Source: Triops longicaudatus
Lineage: Eukaryota; Arthropoda; Branchiopoda; Notostraca; Triopsidae
Direction: 5' to 3'
Assembly (NCBI GenBank): GCA_022885665.1
Contig: JAGQDJ010000004.1
Coordinates: forward strand, 488,601-552,600
Length of the DNA stretch: 64,000 bases
Shown here: positions 1 to 13,232 of the stretch, piece by piece
Layout of the letters: every line of letters starts with the position of its first letter
How positions within the stretch are numbered: the first letter of the stretch is position 1
The notes under the pieces: model-generated
Database searches by the model: none
The model's input: only the letters and a program-made list of their open reading frames with translations
What the model was told of the DNA's origin: nothing
Program-made: the position numbers and the translations under genes

Positions 1-3000
1 TGTTAGGATATTCAAAGGGAAAATGTAGTAAACTCACTGAGCACAGCACGATAGGAATTTTTGTACGAGAAATAATTATTTCACTCACGAATAAACACTA
101 ACACTCCACTGGAAAAAGATCATACATTCTGGAGCTCAGGTGTGATGTGTAATCCAAACTACTGGGAAGAGAATGGTAGCCGGTGATGATGACGATGTGG
201 TCGGAAATAACTCGATCCAACTCTTTTCGAGGGAAATGCCCAACCCGTTTGCAATTTGTATGTTATATGCCGAAAATTGATGGCTTGTAACGCAGACAAT
301 GTTGCACGTAAACTTCCGGAGCTTTTGAAGCTCAAAGTTAGGGTCGAATTGTTGCTTGTAATTAGCAACACTGGTCTGTCCAACCTTGCTTCGTCATGAT
401 GCTCACCCAGCTACAGGATGTTACACCAAAATCTTCAATACTTCGAAAATGTTCTGCTGAAAATTTCCAATAACGGATTTTTCTTTTAATCACCGGATGA
501 GCTGGTAAACTTTCCAACACGAAGATCAAAATACAGTAAGTAATCCAAACGATGGGGGGATTAAACTGATTCACTAGCACACTTAGAATTTGGCGGTACA
601 ATTATCAATGTACCACACTGCTTTCGCGAAACTTACTATTTTTAGTAAAAAGAAGCCAAAAACCGTTGTGAATATGGCTCATGGAAAATAGACACTTTTT
701 CTATAAATATTCCTGTTGTATTATGTAACGGTTGTATTGCGGTTTAATGCGTCGAACTAGCTATTGTCGAGCAGCAACGATCAACTTGAAAGAACACGCA
801 CACGTTGAGTGCCGTGGCACGACTGTCAATCAGCCGAGCGCCACAGGCTGACTGCAAATGGATGAGGTCGCTGGCTAGCCAGCTTTGAGGGACGCAGGCT
901 AAAACAGGGCCAAACGGACCCGAGTCGCGGCAGGACACTGGGTAAAAACGGGGAGACGTACGCTCGGCAGCGCTAAAGCCCGCGTCACTACCAAGTTCTC
1001 CTGCCTTGCCTTAAAGCAAGCCTATCTAGCTGAGCTCGCGGTAAAGGTTCCCCCATGTGAACCGGTGAGGATGCGCAAAGCAGGCGTAGTTCGGGGAAGC
1101 CACTTTGGCGCTAGTGCGCAGGGCTATTAGTTCAAAACGCCTCGCTGGGCGGAACCGGAGATCCTGGCGTCCATAAAAGCTTGGATTTGCCTTCCTATTG
1201 CTTAGGTGGCTTAACAAGGCCGCCTACCAGGAATAGCCACTGCAAAATCGCACCAATGGGATAGGCGCCATGGGAGGCAAGATGCGGTAAAAACGATTTT
1301 GTACCTGAAAGGTGGGTTTAATTAAAAGCAAATGCATGCCGTCCCGGTAAAAGGTAAAAATGGGGTACACCTTTTCAATGGACAGTCTATAGCTAGCGAA
1401 CAGTTGAACTAGCACAACCTCGCGCTGTTAATGGCGCAAAAACTTGGCTTTGAGCACTTGGCTTTCTAATATACAACTTTTTAATGCCCTAAAAGGAGTA
1501 TTGCCATTTTAGACGCCATAATGCAACGCTTAACGCTTAAATGATCTATAATCCGGACACTTCACTATGATAATTAGAGTCTCGAAAAGGACGCTTAAAT
1601 TCTACCCTTGACTACTTCTGCTCAAAGAGCGGCTTGAAATTCAGCTAGTTTCTCTGAAAAGCGTTCTTAAAATCTGCTCTGAAGAAATTTAAGCGTTTAA
1701 GGGAGCTTTGTCCATGGCATAAATGACCAATCAAGCTTCAAGTTGTACACGGCTTCAAATGGCTCTGAATGAATTAAACTTTATACACACAATCCCCCGG
1801 TGCCTGCAATTTTTGTACGGGAGCAGCAACGCTGTTTTTATTGTTCAGTACATCACGTAAATGGATATCGATGACCATCGAACCATACTTCTCCATTTAC
1901 GCTAGATTCTGTTTCCCGTACCCAATTTCAAACTTCTCGGCAGGGTAAAGAAATCGGTACGGTCTTGTAGGTATTAAACCCCTCAATCAGTTTTACCAAA
2001 CTGTGCTATAAAGAGCTGTTGACAGTTTTTGAGTAGAAAGACACGCTTTGAGTCGCTAATAACCCATCTCCGTACAGTGATGCCCAAACGACGACCTTAG
2101 AAAATATCGGGGTGCTGCGTGTATAGGAAAACTCGCCAACACGAATGTTCCGAGATTGACGTCCATGCACCGTAAATAGTAATTAGCCCTCGAAGAAGCA
2201 CAAACACCTGAAGTGAATTCTTATGTACAGGAAAAATCATTATTTTAACCATATATACAAGAATTATACTCTTGTCCTCTACTTCTATGATTTAGGGTTA
2301 AAAAAAAATATTCATTTCGTTCCGAAAAATTCAGCTTGGCATGAGCAACTAACATCGGGCCAAGGAAGAGAATAGAGAAACCTCAAAAAAAGGGTGTGCC
2401 CGAGGACATGTCCATCAACGTTCGATATTATGGTACCTCCTTGGAAGGACGTAGAGTTTCGGTTTAGCTGATCCCGTTATTACAAGTTTTAATCACCAGC
2501 TTTTTCGAGTGTAGCGGTGAAGTGATGTGTGATGTAGACGGCGTGAGGGGGTCCAATTCACACAAGTCATAAAGCTACACCATTGCTACATACGACTTAT
2601 TGGGAAACGCCACCCAAATCCCCCACAAGCAAGCAAGCTAGTACAAAAGCCAAGATAGGAAGGTTTCGCTCATTCAGTGAGCCAGGAATTTCTTGCTTTG
2701 CATACACCAGGGTCCTGTCTGTCAACTGTCATTCAAACTTGGGTCCCCCTTCAGCTCCACGCACCACGAAAGGAACACAAGGCGATACTTCCTTTCCCTC
2801 CTCTCTCTCATGCTCTCCCCCCTCTGAGCATCTTCTCAAATAAGCCAAAAAGTCAGTTCTTTGGGGGACGGCTCTCTTTTCTTCCTTCTCCCCATCATCC
2901 CCTAAACGCCCCCGCACGGCTGCTCGGCCATGCAAATTCTCCTCTGACAAGCTTGACATGTTTTTGAAAAGCCAAAACCTTTTCGGGTTTAATTCCAACA

Positions 3001-3765
3001 TGCCGCTCGCTCACTTGCTCGCTTTTCCGTTTGCTGCAAGTGTTTCCCCTACCAACGGTCATCGAGTACCTTTAATGGCAATTTGGCCAAAAAGATTTGC
3101 ACAGGGATTTGGCTTTCTTGCGAAACCTAAAGGTTTTGGACTGTCCAATCTCCCCTGCTTTCTTAAAAGCTTCAACAGCTATTGGACTTGCTTATGATTG
3201 AAAAAGCTTAGAAGGTGAAAAAGGGAGAAGTTTTCTGCAAGCGTCGTCTCCAGATGGAGAAATTCCTGAAAAATCTGAAAACGAGTGCAAAGCCTTTCTT
3301 AACCCTATAACTCAGCCAAGTCAACCTTTTTTTGGTGGATAGGACTCGAAAATTCAAAGCTTTGAAAATAAGAGCGCGTTTGTACGGTAGTCTACTCAAT
3401 AGTGTTTGGCGTTACAATGTATATTGTAACATAAAAGGACCTCACACTTTATTTGACAAGTCTGATGGTTGAGGACAAAAAGCAAAAAAGTCACCATAAA
3501 CCGGGAGGTCCATAAAAGTGAATTGCCCCCTTGCTCAAAGCCTCTCTGGTCCAGCATACTAAATTCAAGTTTAAACGCTTTCTGGACCTCATCGCAACCT
3601 TTTTTCCTCCCCTTACAGACTTTCTTGTCCTTCTTATGTCATCTCCCTGTCTGTTTCGTGGAGGGGGTGAGTTTTGGGGAGGGTAAAAAGGTAGCAGCGA
3701 GGGAGGCCAGGGTGGAAGTGAGGCTTGAAATTGAGAAGGTTTGAAACAATAAAACTCGGACTTAC
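1..3765. other. No gene recognised (left edge)
   Basis: No open frame here resembles a protein family I know. The longer frames lie in skewed pyrimidine-rich sequence around 2.6-3.7 kb, where long chance frames are expected. A somewhat GC-richer patch at about 780-1,230 has no tRNA-like or repeat structure I can defend. A hydrophobic minus-strand frame at 362-601 ends at a reasonable donor (GTGAGC), but I could not connect it to any other exon. Confidence 0.5.
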
Positions 3766-3883
3766 GTCGTCTTGAGTCGCATCGTCTCCTAGTTTCGTCA
3801 TCTGTTTTATCCAACCTTTCTCTATTACTGCCCACTACATTTACTTTTGGATGTGCATCTTCATTGATCTCGAAGTCCGTCAT
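3766..3883 (-). CDS. Candidate isolated first coding exon, unknown protein
   Basis: A minus-strand ATG at 3883 opens 39 codons of charged sequence (starting MTDFEINEDAHPK, ending DSRR) that stop exactly at a strong consensus donor, GTAAGT, at 3765. That is what a short first coding exon looks like. I could not find a following exon towards the left edge of the window, and the protein resembles nothing I recognise. It may equally be a chance frame. Confidence 0.18.
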
Positions 3884-6800
3884 AACTATTTTGATTCTAA
3901 ACGAACTAGTGACAACGCAGCTTACTTCATTCGGCTTGTTTCATTTTTAATTTCTGCTGAATAATTGTTTATTATTTTAGTTTTTGATATAGTCCAATGC
4001 AACTAGGAAATAACAATTGACTTGCTCTCCATAGGCCCGCAGCTGAAGGGTTATCTTTTGTTTATTGGTTTATAGTCCTCCCGTTGTAAATAACCCTTTC
4101 CGGTCCAAGTGTTGGGACCTTTAGTACTGTAGTAGAGCGAGTACAAAAGCAACTTTTATAATCTTGTTAAAAATCACGTCCCTTTTTTCCTCCTTTCTTG
4201 ATGTTTCTAATTCGGAACAATAGGAAAATGAGGGCAATCTCCTAGGCTCGCCACAACAAGCGATGCACACAAAAAAAGTAAATTGGAACTAAGGGACCTC
4301 GCTATTGTCATTGTTGGGATCAGTACAGTACCCCGCAGCGTTGGGGAGTTCATGCTACTTTGAAGCAAGTACTGTGACTTACTGGGACTCTCCTGCCTAT
4401 TTTTGAACAGACAACCCCCTAACCCCCCACGTGAAAGTGTTTTTGGTGCGTTACCACGCGGTGACGAAAAACGACACGATACTCCGCCTAGGAGGCGCGA
4501 AAAGAAGGTGTGACACAGTTAGTCAAGCCAAGCTTTAAGAGTCCTAGGTATCGGGTTACCTGTCGTGTTACTCTGGGTTGCAACAGGTGTAAAAGTTCTT
4601 GTCGAGCCCAAGTGACAGGTCTAGTATTGGCTAACGTGCCGCGTGTGACATCTTCGGACACAAGGCCGAGCTTAAGCCATCCATCATCATTTTCTGCACC
4701 CACTTCTCCTTTGACCATGCTTCACTGCATTTAGTTTAGCCTTCCTGCTTCACACGGAATCTCTTCCTTTCCTTTCCCGTACGTCTCCATTCTTGTGTCC
4801 CCCCAGCCCAATGCAAAAATCCGCCTAAATGCAACAAGGATATTCACACCTGATCCCTGCCAGATCTGCTATAGGGCATCCAACCGCTTCGCCTTTTCCA
4901 CATACGCTTAAAAGGCTCTAACTCGGGCTCATCCCACCAAACGTCCAAGAAGAGTCGAGTCGAGCAAGGATTTTCACAAAAGATAAAATGACCGGGGCTA
5001 ACACGCGATGCAGCGGATCTCCAATAGTGAACTAGACAAACATCTCAAATGTCTATCTGAAAACGCGTATCGCCTTGGCCTTTTTGCTTCGATGTGCCAC
5101 GGCATTCCAACCTGTCCATCAAAAGTCAAGACTCAGCTGCCTTGTGATGGACCCCAGCTCTAAAACGTTTGCATGAAAAGAAAAAGCCGCTTTGCAACTA
5201 AAAGTCATATAAAAGCGTTTTTATCAAAAGTCGGATACTCTATATGCAGAAGGTTAAAAGCTAATATTGTGTGCTAATAATGTTCTTTCCGTTGGATAAG
5301 TTACGCTGCTGGAATAACTTTACCTTTCTTTTTTGAAAAAAAAAAGAGCCTTTGATTGTGAGTTTTATGTCTAACTTTTTTTGCTAAGCCAAGGACAGAC
5401 AGGTAAAGAAAATCATTCCTAGTAGTAGGTGGTTGAATGGTCCTGCGTTTAAATGCAGTGAGAAGGGATTAATTGCGGTACAAACTCGGCTGGGAACGTA
5501 GATGTACCTATTACTCATGTCGTTGTGTCTTGCCAAATGTGAATGCAAGCCTTAGTCTTTTCGTGGGTCACAAGGAATCGGTAAGACAAACTAAGGCCCT
5601 CCCCCATCAGGTCGTCAATGTCATCGTCTACGTGGATCCGGCTTCCTTGGATGGCGAAGACGCCATCAACGTTCTTTTCAACACCCTGTGCTCCAAATGG
5701 CCCAACAGCCACTCGCAAAGCTTCTGCTCTGGTTCCCCTCGCATTTTGTTCCCAAATACGCAGCCCTCCTTGTTTCACTGGCTTCGATGGATACTTCTTT
5801 TTTTTTTGCGTGTGTGTGTGTGAGAAATGTGATTCTTTGGCGATCGACCATTAAACGTAAAGATGGAAAAGGTGGAAACGATGAAATAAAGCCCCAGGTA
5901 TACGCTATAGATGGATGGCGTTTTTAGAAGGACGATTAGTCCCTTATCTCCTCTGAAGTTAAAGAGATCTCTCCCATTATCTAGCCCTTTCACATTTTAA
6001 AAAAGTTGGCCGTAGTATAAAGCGCGCACGCCGTCCAACAACCGCTTTTAATTAACTGGAAAAAAGGTTCAGGCTAGCATGTTTTGCAACGCCCATAATA
6101 TAGCCAGTGGGAAAAAAGGTCATAACGATGCAGCATTCCCGGGGACCTAAAGGAAGGAACGCAATTAGTTCTTCCCTTTTCTGAATGCTGCTATAGCAGC
6201 AGCACGAAACGATGCTGCATATTTTTATGTGTACGGGCCACGAAAGAAAAAAATCGGTAAGAACATAGTTAGCGAAAAAATAAAGAACTCGGAAAGACAT
6301 TTAAGGATGCGTTCTTTCGGGTGAGTCGGGAGCTTTCTTTTCTTCCTTTGATTTGGACATACGCACAACTCTTCTCTTCACGTAGCTCTTGCGTGCAACA
6401 AGGTGATACACAAGTCCTTCATTTTGATATCACTTCTGGAGGTTTTAGAGTGTTTTCGAGTACTACAACGAAATTTTTCGCTGTAAAGTGCACTATAGCT
6501 GTCTTAACACCAATTACTATACTTGGTTGCAGAAACAAAAAACTACCGAGTCACGATTCTAGACAAAAGCTAGCAGTATTGCGACTCATCTAACAAGCTG
6601 TCTTGGATAATTGCACCCTTTGCGGAATCTTTAATGAGGTGTCAAGCCATTCCTTGCTACAGACATAACTACGTATTCTTTTCGTCTGTTTTTTTTATTA
6701 GACAATTCGCCTGACAGTACGGTACACTACTATACGAAAAAGTTGCATTTGAAGGGCGTTACGCTCGTTCTAAGCTATACTTTGTCCCTTACCCTCATAT

Positions 6801-9800
6801 TAAAGGGATATCATTATTTTATTAGAACGAGCTTGAATATACTTGGAAGTTCGTTAAACTAAATTAGAAATCCAAGATATGAAGTAAGGAAAAATTTTGT
6901 CACATATAAAATCACATTGAGCCATAAGAACTCACGAGACTTAAGAATACGTTCGTTCCGACTTCAATGACTGGCAAGAGCAAAAAAAAAAATTTTGGTC
7001 CATTTCGGGAGACTGATTTCGGGCAAAGTTGCGTTTAAAAAAAAATATTATTGTCAAATCCAAGCGTTTTCGAATGAGACAAATGAGGGATTTCTTGTAA
7101 TAAATGTTTTCAAATTGCATTGGAAGTTTCGACTAATTGAAAGTTTATTAATTTACAATTTATAATAGGTAACAATAAAACAATCAACTTTTTAAAGCAA
7201 CTTTTTTCGTCTGATTGTAGCTAAAGACGTGCCAAGGGATACGAACAACACTTTAGTTTAGCTTGGTTCCTGCGCGACAAGACTCGATAATTAAATAATT
7301 CACTCAGTAGCTACTTTAATTAGATTCCATTTTACGGACATTAGCTTATGAACGTACCCTACATTGTTCAAGACAGTTAAGGAAAGTGGCACATCGTAGA
7401 CACGTGTTATGTATGTTTCTAATGGTGTCGAGCAATTACACGTACTATTAGGCAATGTAGGCCTACCGAGTACTTACGTCGTCCAATTCTCGCTGTGAGA
7501 CGAAATAAAGTGAGGTAACTGTTTTCCTTGAATGATTGTCATGCAATTGCCTTTTTAGTTTGAACTCAGAATAGATTGTAACCGAAAATTTCATCAACGC
7601 TACGTACGGAAATAGATTATAAAACTCAAATTAACACATTTGTTTTTGTTTTACATGGAATGGTTGTACCTCTTCAGTCGAAGTAACGTAGACTATAAGG
7701 TGCACATTCATTCCACTAAGTGTTTACGTCTTCCGTTTGTACCATATCTTTCCATTTACACGAGCACACCTGTGGCAGCTTTACAGTTAAGAAAATGTAA
7801 CTTAGAACCCAAAAAGGCTTTGAATATGAGATGTTTCTTTGAAGTGTTCGCAAATGGTCCAAAGGAGTTTTACCGTAAAAAACTTACATAATGCCAAAAC
7901 GAAAATAACGCTTTCTTGAGACATAGCTTTTCAAGTCTTAATAGACCAGATAATTGCTAGGTTTAAATTAGTTAAGCATACGCATATTGTACGTAACTCC
8001 CGTTTATTACAGTAACGAAATTACGTATGTCCTGTTTATTTAGCTTGATAATACAACGGAGCTAAAGAATCTGAGAAAGAAATTCTGAAAAGCACGTCTG
8101 TTTGCAAATAACTCCAGAGTATTGTAACAAAATAGCTAGTCCCAAATTTTTCCAGTTCCGTTGAAGACCTAAAATAAAAGCTGGAGTGAAAAATCTTTTT
8201 GATAAACATGCTCGCACCAAAATGTCAAGCAAGATGCAGGTAATCGATCTTCTCTCAGCAAAACATAAATCCGAATAGAAGTAGTCTTAAGGGATGGTAA
8301 AGCGTAAAGATTCCATCTACCTTGGCTCAACTACTTTTTTTCGTGACTTAAGCCTTTCTTTTCATGGCGTGATTTTTTTCCCTTGTAAAGCAGACATGTG
8401 TGGAAGTATACCTGCTAGCGTAGATTGCCCATTGGCAATGTTGCGAGATAGGAAAGATCTGAGAGATTGTTTTTTTTTAAAGGAAACATTGGGATTTACG
8501 AAAATGCCATTTTTTTATTAGATATTATCAAATTAAGGGCAATTATCTTCATATTATAGTATCCTAAATTCTTGTTACATCATCAGCGACCATAAGTTTA
8601 ATCTCTAACGAAATTACACCGTGTAAGAGACTTCTACATCAAATTCGGTATCTTCCACAAAAAAAGGTACGCTAAGTCCGGCCTTGTACCGTATGTACGC
8701 GAACCAAACATGAGAATGGCATGCATGCACGGAATCTCCCAGACCCAAATTGTTCTTTATAATGATTGGGGTGTCAGAAGCCTGCCTCTTAATTACGGCC
8801 ATATAATAGTCTTGCTTTACAGGTCTCATGCGACTATGACAGAATATCAACCTTAATTTAACTTGGTAGCATTAAAATACCCCGCACATAAAGGAGCTTG
8901 TAAACCAAAATAGTAAGTACGGAGAGGAACGCTATTTTGTGTGATGCATTTGTACCATCGTGAAACACAACAACCGACATTGTGCTGTCGCCGTGGATAG
9001 AAATGACATATGTGAACACGTAAGAGTTTCGTTACGGGTGTTGAGCCTTTTACAGGCCTATGGTATATATCTAGCACTGATACGGCATACCGAGCATTCT
9101 AGAATGAGAGGTATAACGCTTTCACGCTTGCATTTTTTCGAAGGATTTTAAAAGGGTGGGTGATGTTGGGGCCATTTTGAGTTATGCAGATCCTTTAAGT
9201 TTGACGAAGGTTTGTGGTCCATTCGTGAAGCACGGACATCAAAGCATGCATACTCTTGCTCGGTATTAGAGACCACAGGTGCAAATGGTTTTCCAGTCTT
9301 TGAAGTGCAACTGAAGAAGCGGTACTTCAACGTTGATTACAAGGTATCTACGAAAAAGGCACCAAAAACGCGCGGTTCGCTCTTGTGTTTCATGACAGGC
9401 AACTTCGTCACTCTTGTTTCATAAGCATATGTTTACCTTCTCCTACAACATTTTTTCCCACTTATGTCTTCCCCTGATGTTCAGGCGGCATTGTACTCCT
9501 TTGGCCGCTTTTTAGGGCCTTGTACATCATTCTTCCCAGCCTTTGACGAAACTCTTGTATATCCGTACTGGGCAACAGCCCTTGACTTTCCGCTCTTTTG
9601 CATAAGCATTTAATACCATTCTGTTCTTTTCTTAAGAAGTAAATTTTTCCAGGAGAAAAGCAATAAAACTTTCTTAGCTGACCTCTGTGGAGAGGTGCCA
9701 TAAGTGCAAGAGTTGACATTCTTTTTAGTGTTTTGGTTGTGAATTCCGGCTTTTCGAATAAAAACATGTGCTACGTAACCCAGCAATTTTTCCTTCAGAT

Positions 9801-12800
9801 TGTCAATAAAATAATTGAAACCTCAAAGCGTAGATTATAGTTGGGAAAACTGAAGCTAACTTTATGACTGTAATAAAAAGAAACTAGCAGGTGTCAAATA
9901 CAGCAACAGTTACTATAGTCCTGGTACAGAAGGTTTTCTTAACGGGTTGACAACGGGGAATTACGTGCCTAATAAGGAAAAAAATGAGACCAGTCCCCGC
10001 GCGGAATAAATTGCCTTAAGAGAAAAGCAAAAGAAAGGTGATTTCCGAATGAGACCACGGCAGTCTCGTGTAATGGCCCTATTTGCAACTAACTCCACAA
10101 TAATTAGCACTTCAACTGAACATTAAGTAAAGGTTGAATTATGAACGATCTCCTTATTGGCTGGCTAACTTATGGACAACACGGTGACAATAATTACAGC
10201 TTTGACTCGTTTGTATACACAATTCCGCTTGGCACCTTGCATGTCCACGCTACATATCCACTAAATTTTTTCCCCTTTTGGGAATTTTATGGATAATTCA
10301 GCAGCCCGTTTCGTTCGTAAGTACAGTCCATGAGTTATGCGTCAAGAAAAAGCGTAGAGAACCAAGCTACGGCTGTGCGTTTTGCACCTTGTTGCGCTCT
10401 TCATTAACTAGAAAATTTTTAGAATATAAAACGGAGTTCTTCTTTCTCAGTTCCTTTTCTTTTAAACTGATTTGTAAGAGCGCCCAATACCCCTTCCACG
10501 TCGACAAGATATACGACTGTCGTAAACCATTTGTAATTCGTAATAGAAATCGGGCAATAAAAGAGGGGTAGCCTCCAAATTTGGCATAACTCGTGAGATC
10601 CAAGCGATGGCAATAGACCCCATTTTCTATTCAGCAGTACTGTACTGTTGCATACAGTTGCAGTTTTCGAAGCATCTACACACATATACATTCTTTACAG
10701 TATACCACCTGTTTTTTATACTCTTTTGTTCTCAAGTATAGAGAGGCAACTAGTCCCCGACGGTATAATGCTATAGCACAGAACGCAAGCGAGGGAATAA
10801 ATGCATTGTAATACAGTTTTCATAGCCATCTGCGTATTAAATAGGACAATAGAAGAACGTCTTTCACGCAGAGCATGTACAGACAAACTGCTGCTATTCT
10901 ACAGTAATGCACCTGTCCGCCATATCCACACTTTGCCAACATCATGACTCGTCACATATACACAACTTATATTTTACGTTGCGACTCAATGTCATTTTGG
11001 CCATCGCCAGGCACGTTAACCCATTCATCTCGGACAGTCGGATTTGTCTTCTCTATGTCGACAACTACTTGGCACACTATAACTTGTCATGTCAAACTTG
11101 AAAACTGCGTCGCTATAAAGGACATAACCTCCTATTGGTATGTCACTATCTTTCACGAATAAGACCGATTTCCCTTGGTGATGCATTTGTATATCAACTT
11201 CGGGAGCGCGTTGGAATGACGTCATTTTACTACTGCTCCAAACTACTACGCTATGGTGACTTACACGCAACAAGTATTGCACTGCAAGCGCTGTAAACTG
11301 GAGACTTCATTAAGTAGATTCAATATCTTGACTTTGTTGCAAAATCAGTGTCTAGTAACAAAATGTTGACAAGTGGAAAACTAATGAGAGGACAACAACT
11401 CTCTACCCAGCTTAGAAGGCAAGCTTGAGAGAACAATTGAAGAAAAGTCAGAAGAGTCGTGTTTGATGTCCGTTAAGTTGTCTGGTCAAGAACGTCTTCA
11501 CGGATTAGGAAGAAAGAGAGGCCAAACTTGGGACAAGAAGGGAAATGTGCTTTGATAGACAGGTGCATATAAATCGTAGACTTGGAGAACATGGTGGAAT
11601 GCAACACTCCGCTGTAGCTTTTTAACATTCGGAAACTCCTAGACACACGAATGCATGCCAAAAACTGTGACCATTACGCAACACAGCTGTTTCCAGATCT
11701 TACCCGTTTCGTCCTTTTCTTGGCAGGTTGAAAATTTAAAAAGAAAGGTAGAAAAGGCTAAGAATGAAGAAGTTAGGATATGGTCAGAATGGTGATTTTC
11801 TTCATTTGCATATCAATAAGAAATAACACAGAGGGTCCTTCATTTAAATCACACCAACCAGTTTAATTAATTCTTGCCGTAGACGTTCACGGGCCTAAAT
11901 AATTGTCGTTTTAATGTCAAGAAAACCAGCAAAACCAGTGTTGAACTCGGAGTAGTTTACGGTGGCAGCCTTGCTCGACCCCGCGATAAGACAATTTATT
12001 AGGCCGGCTACCTTTCCTAATACAATACATGACCCCCCTGTTCTTGTCTTTCTGCGAGTCTCTAAAGATGGTGGAGTCTCCTTTTCCCCACTATGGATAG
12101 TTATACACCCCCGGTAAAAAGACGGGCCTAATCCGCCCTGTTCCCCACACGATGGATGGACCTTCTGCAAGCAACTGTGCTTTATAACTATATACAGTAC
12201 ACAATATGTGACAGGGAAACGAACCAAGAAAATTTGAATGCACGATCGCCACACGAGATTGACGAAAAGCCTACAAACGGGCGGGTCCTGTAAAATTATA
12301 ACCGCATTTTGTTATTTACCCCTGCCAGCTTTGTCTGCATTGCGTTAAATTTATTTAATGTGTGTTAAGATACATGTATTATATAATGTAAGAAAATGCA
12401 ATTAGCAATAAATCGCGACGAACAAATTTGTTGTTACGACTAGAAAATAAATAAAAATTTTAATGAAAATTTAATTTGATATTTTCACTTGTAAATCCAA
12501 AAGTACGTGAACCTTCAATTAAATAAAAATTTGAAAGTCAAGAAAGTAATTAAATTTGTATTTAAACACCATTAGAAAGTATTTTTAATAGCCTTTCATT
12601 TGCAGATTTTTTTTAAGTAAATGGATTTCAATATTGTTTAGTATGTGCTTTACAGGTAGCGAAACCACTTTGTAGGCCAAATGTTAATATTTTACTGGGA
12701 ACAAGACACTGTTTGGCACGCTTTACACGAACTTATCAAAAGAAAAGAAAAAAACGCAAGAGCCAGGAAGTGACCAGTCCAAGGAAAACAATCGGACATG

Positions 12801-13217
12801 TTAGCGTTTGTTACTTTTCACACTTTTGGCCAAGAAATTGTAAAGGTGCTAACAGCGAGCTAACACATGACCATTGTGGCATCCAATGAAAATAAACTCA
12901 TCCTACGCTAACTCGGAACCACTGACTGGTACAATTTATGAATTTATTTTTCTTTCGAAGGGGAGGCCTGTCTTCCTGAATGGAATATTGCGTCTCGCTT
13001 GAGTTTAAGTTGCTTTAGAAGGTAGGAGTTTTCGGTTTCAAACTGGGGCGTTTGGGACCTGCAAATGAGAACCTTATGGTCATAAAACGACAGACAAAAC
13101 CGTTCAAGTGCTGCACGAGTCCAAAGCTCAAGAATCTTTGGGGTGTTGTGTGGCAGCCAATTTTTCTACGTCAACCCGCGAAATGGCGAAGATTTTGATG
13201 GACTGGCCTCTTACGCA

Positions 13218-13232
13218 GGGGGGGGGGGGGGG
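13218..13232. repeat. Poly-G run (15 G)
   Basis: Fifteen consecutive G residues in otherwise ordinary AT-rich intergenic DNA. Homopolymers of this length are error-prone in sequencing, so the exact count is uncertain. Confidence 0.9.

Noticed and set aside
11895..12254. 119-codon minus-strand frame
   Set aside because: No family resemblance and no acceptor or donor connecting it to other coding sequence; likely chance.
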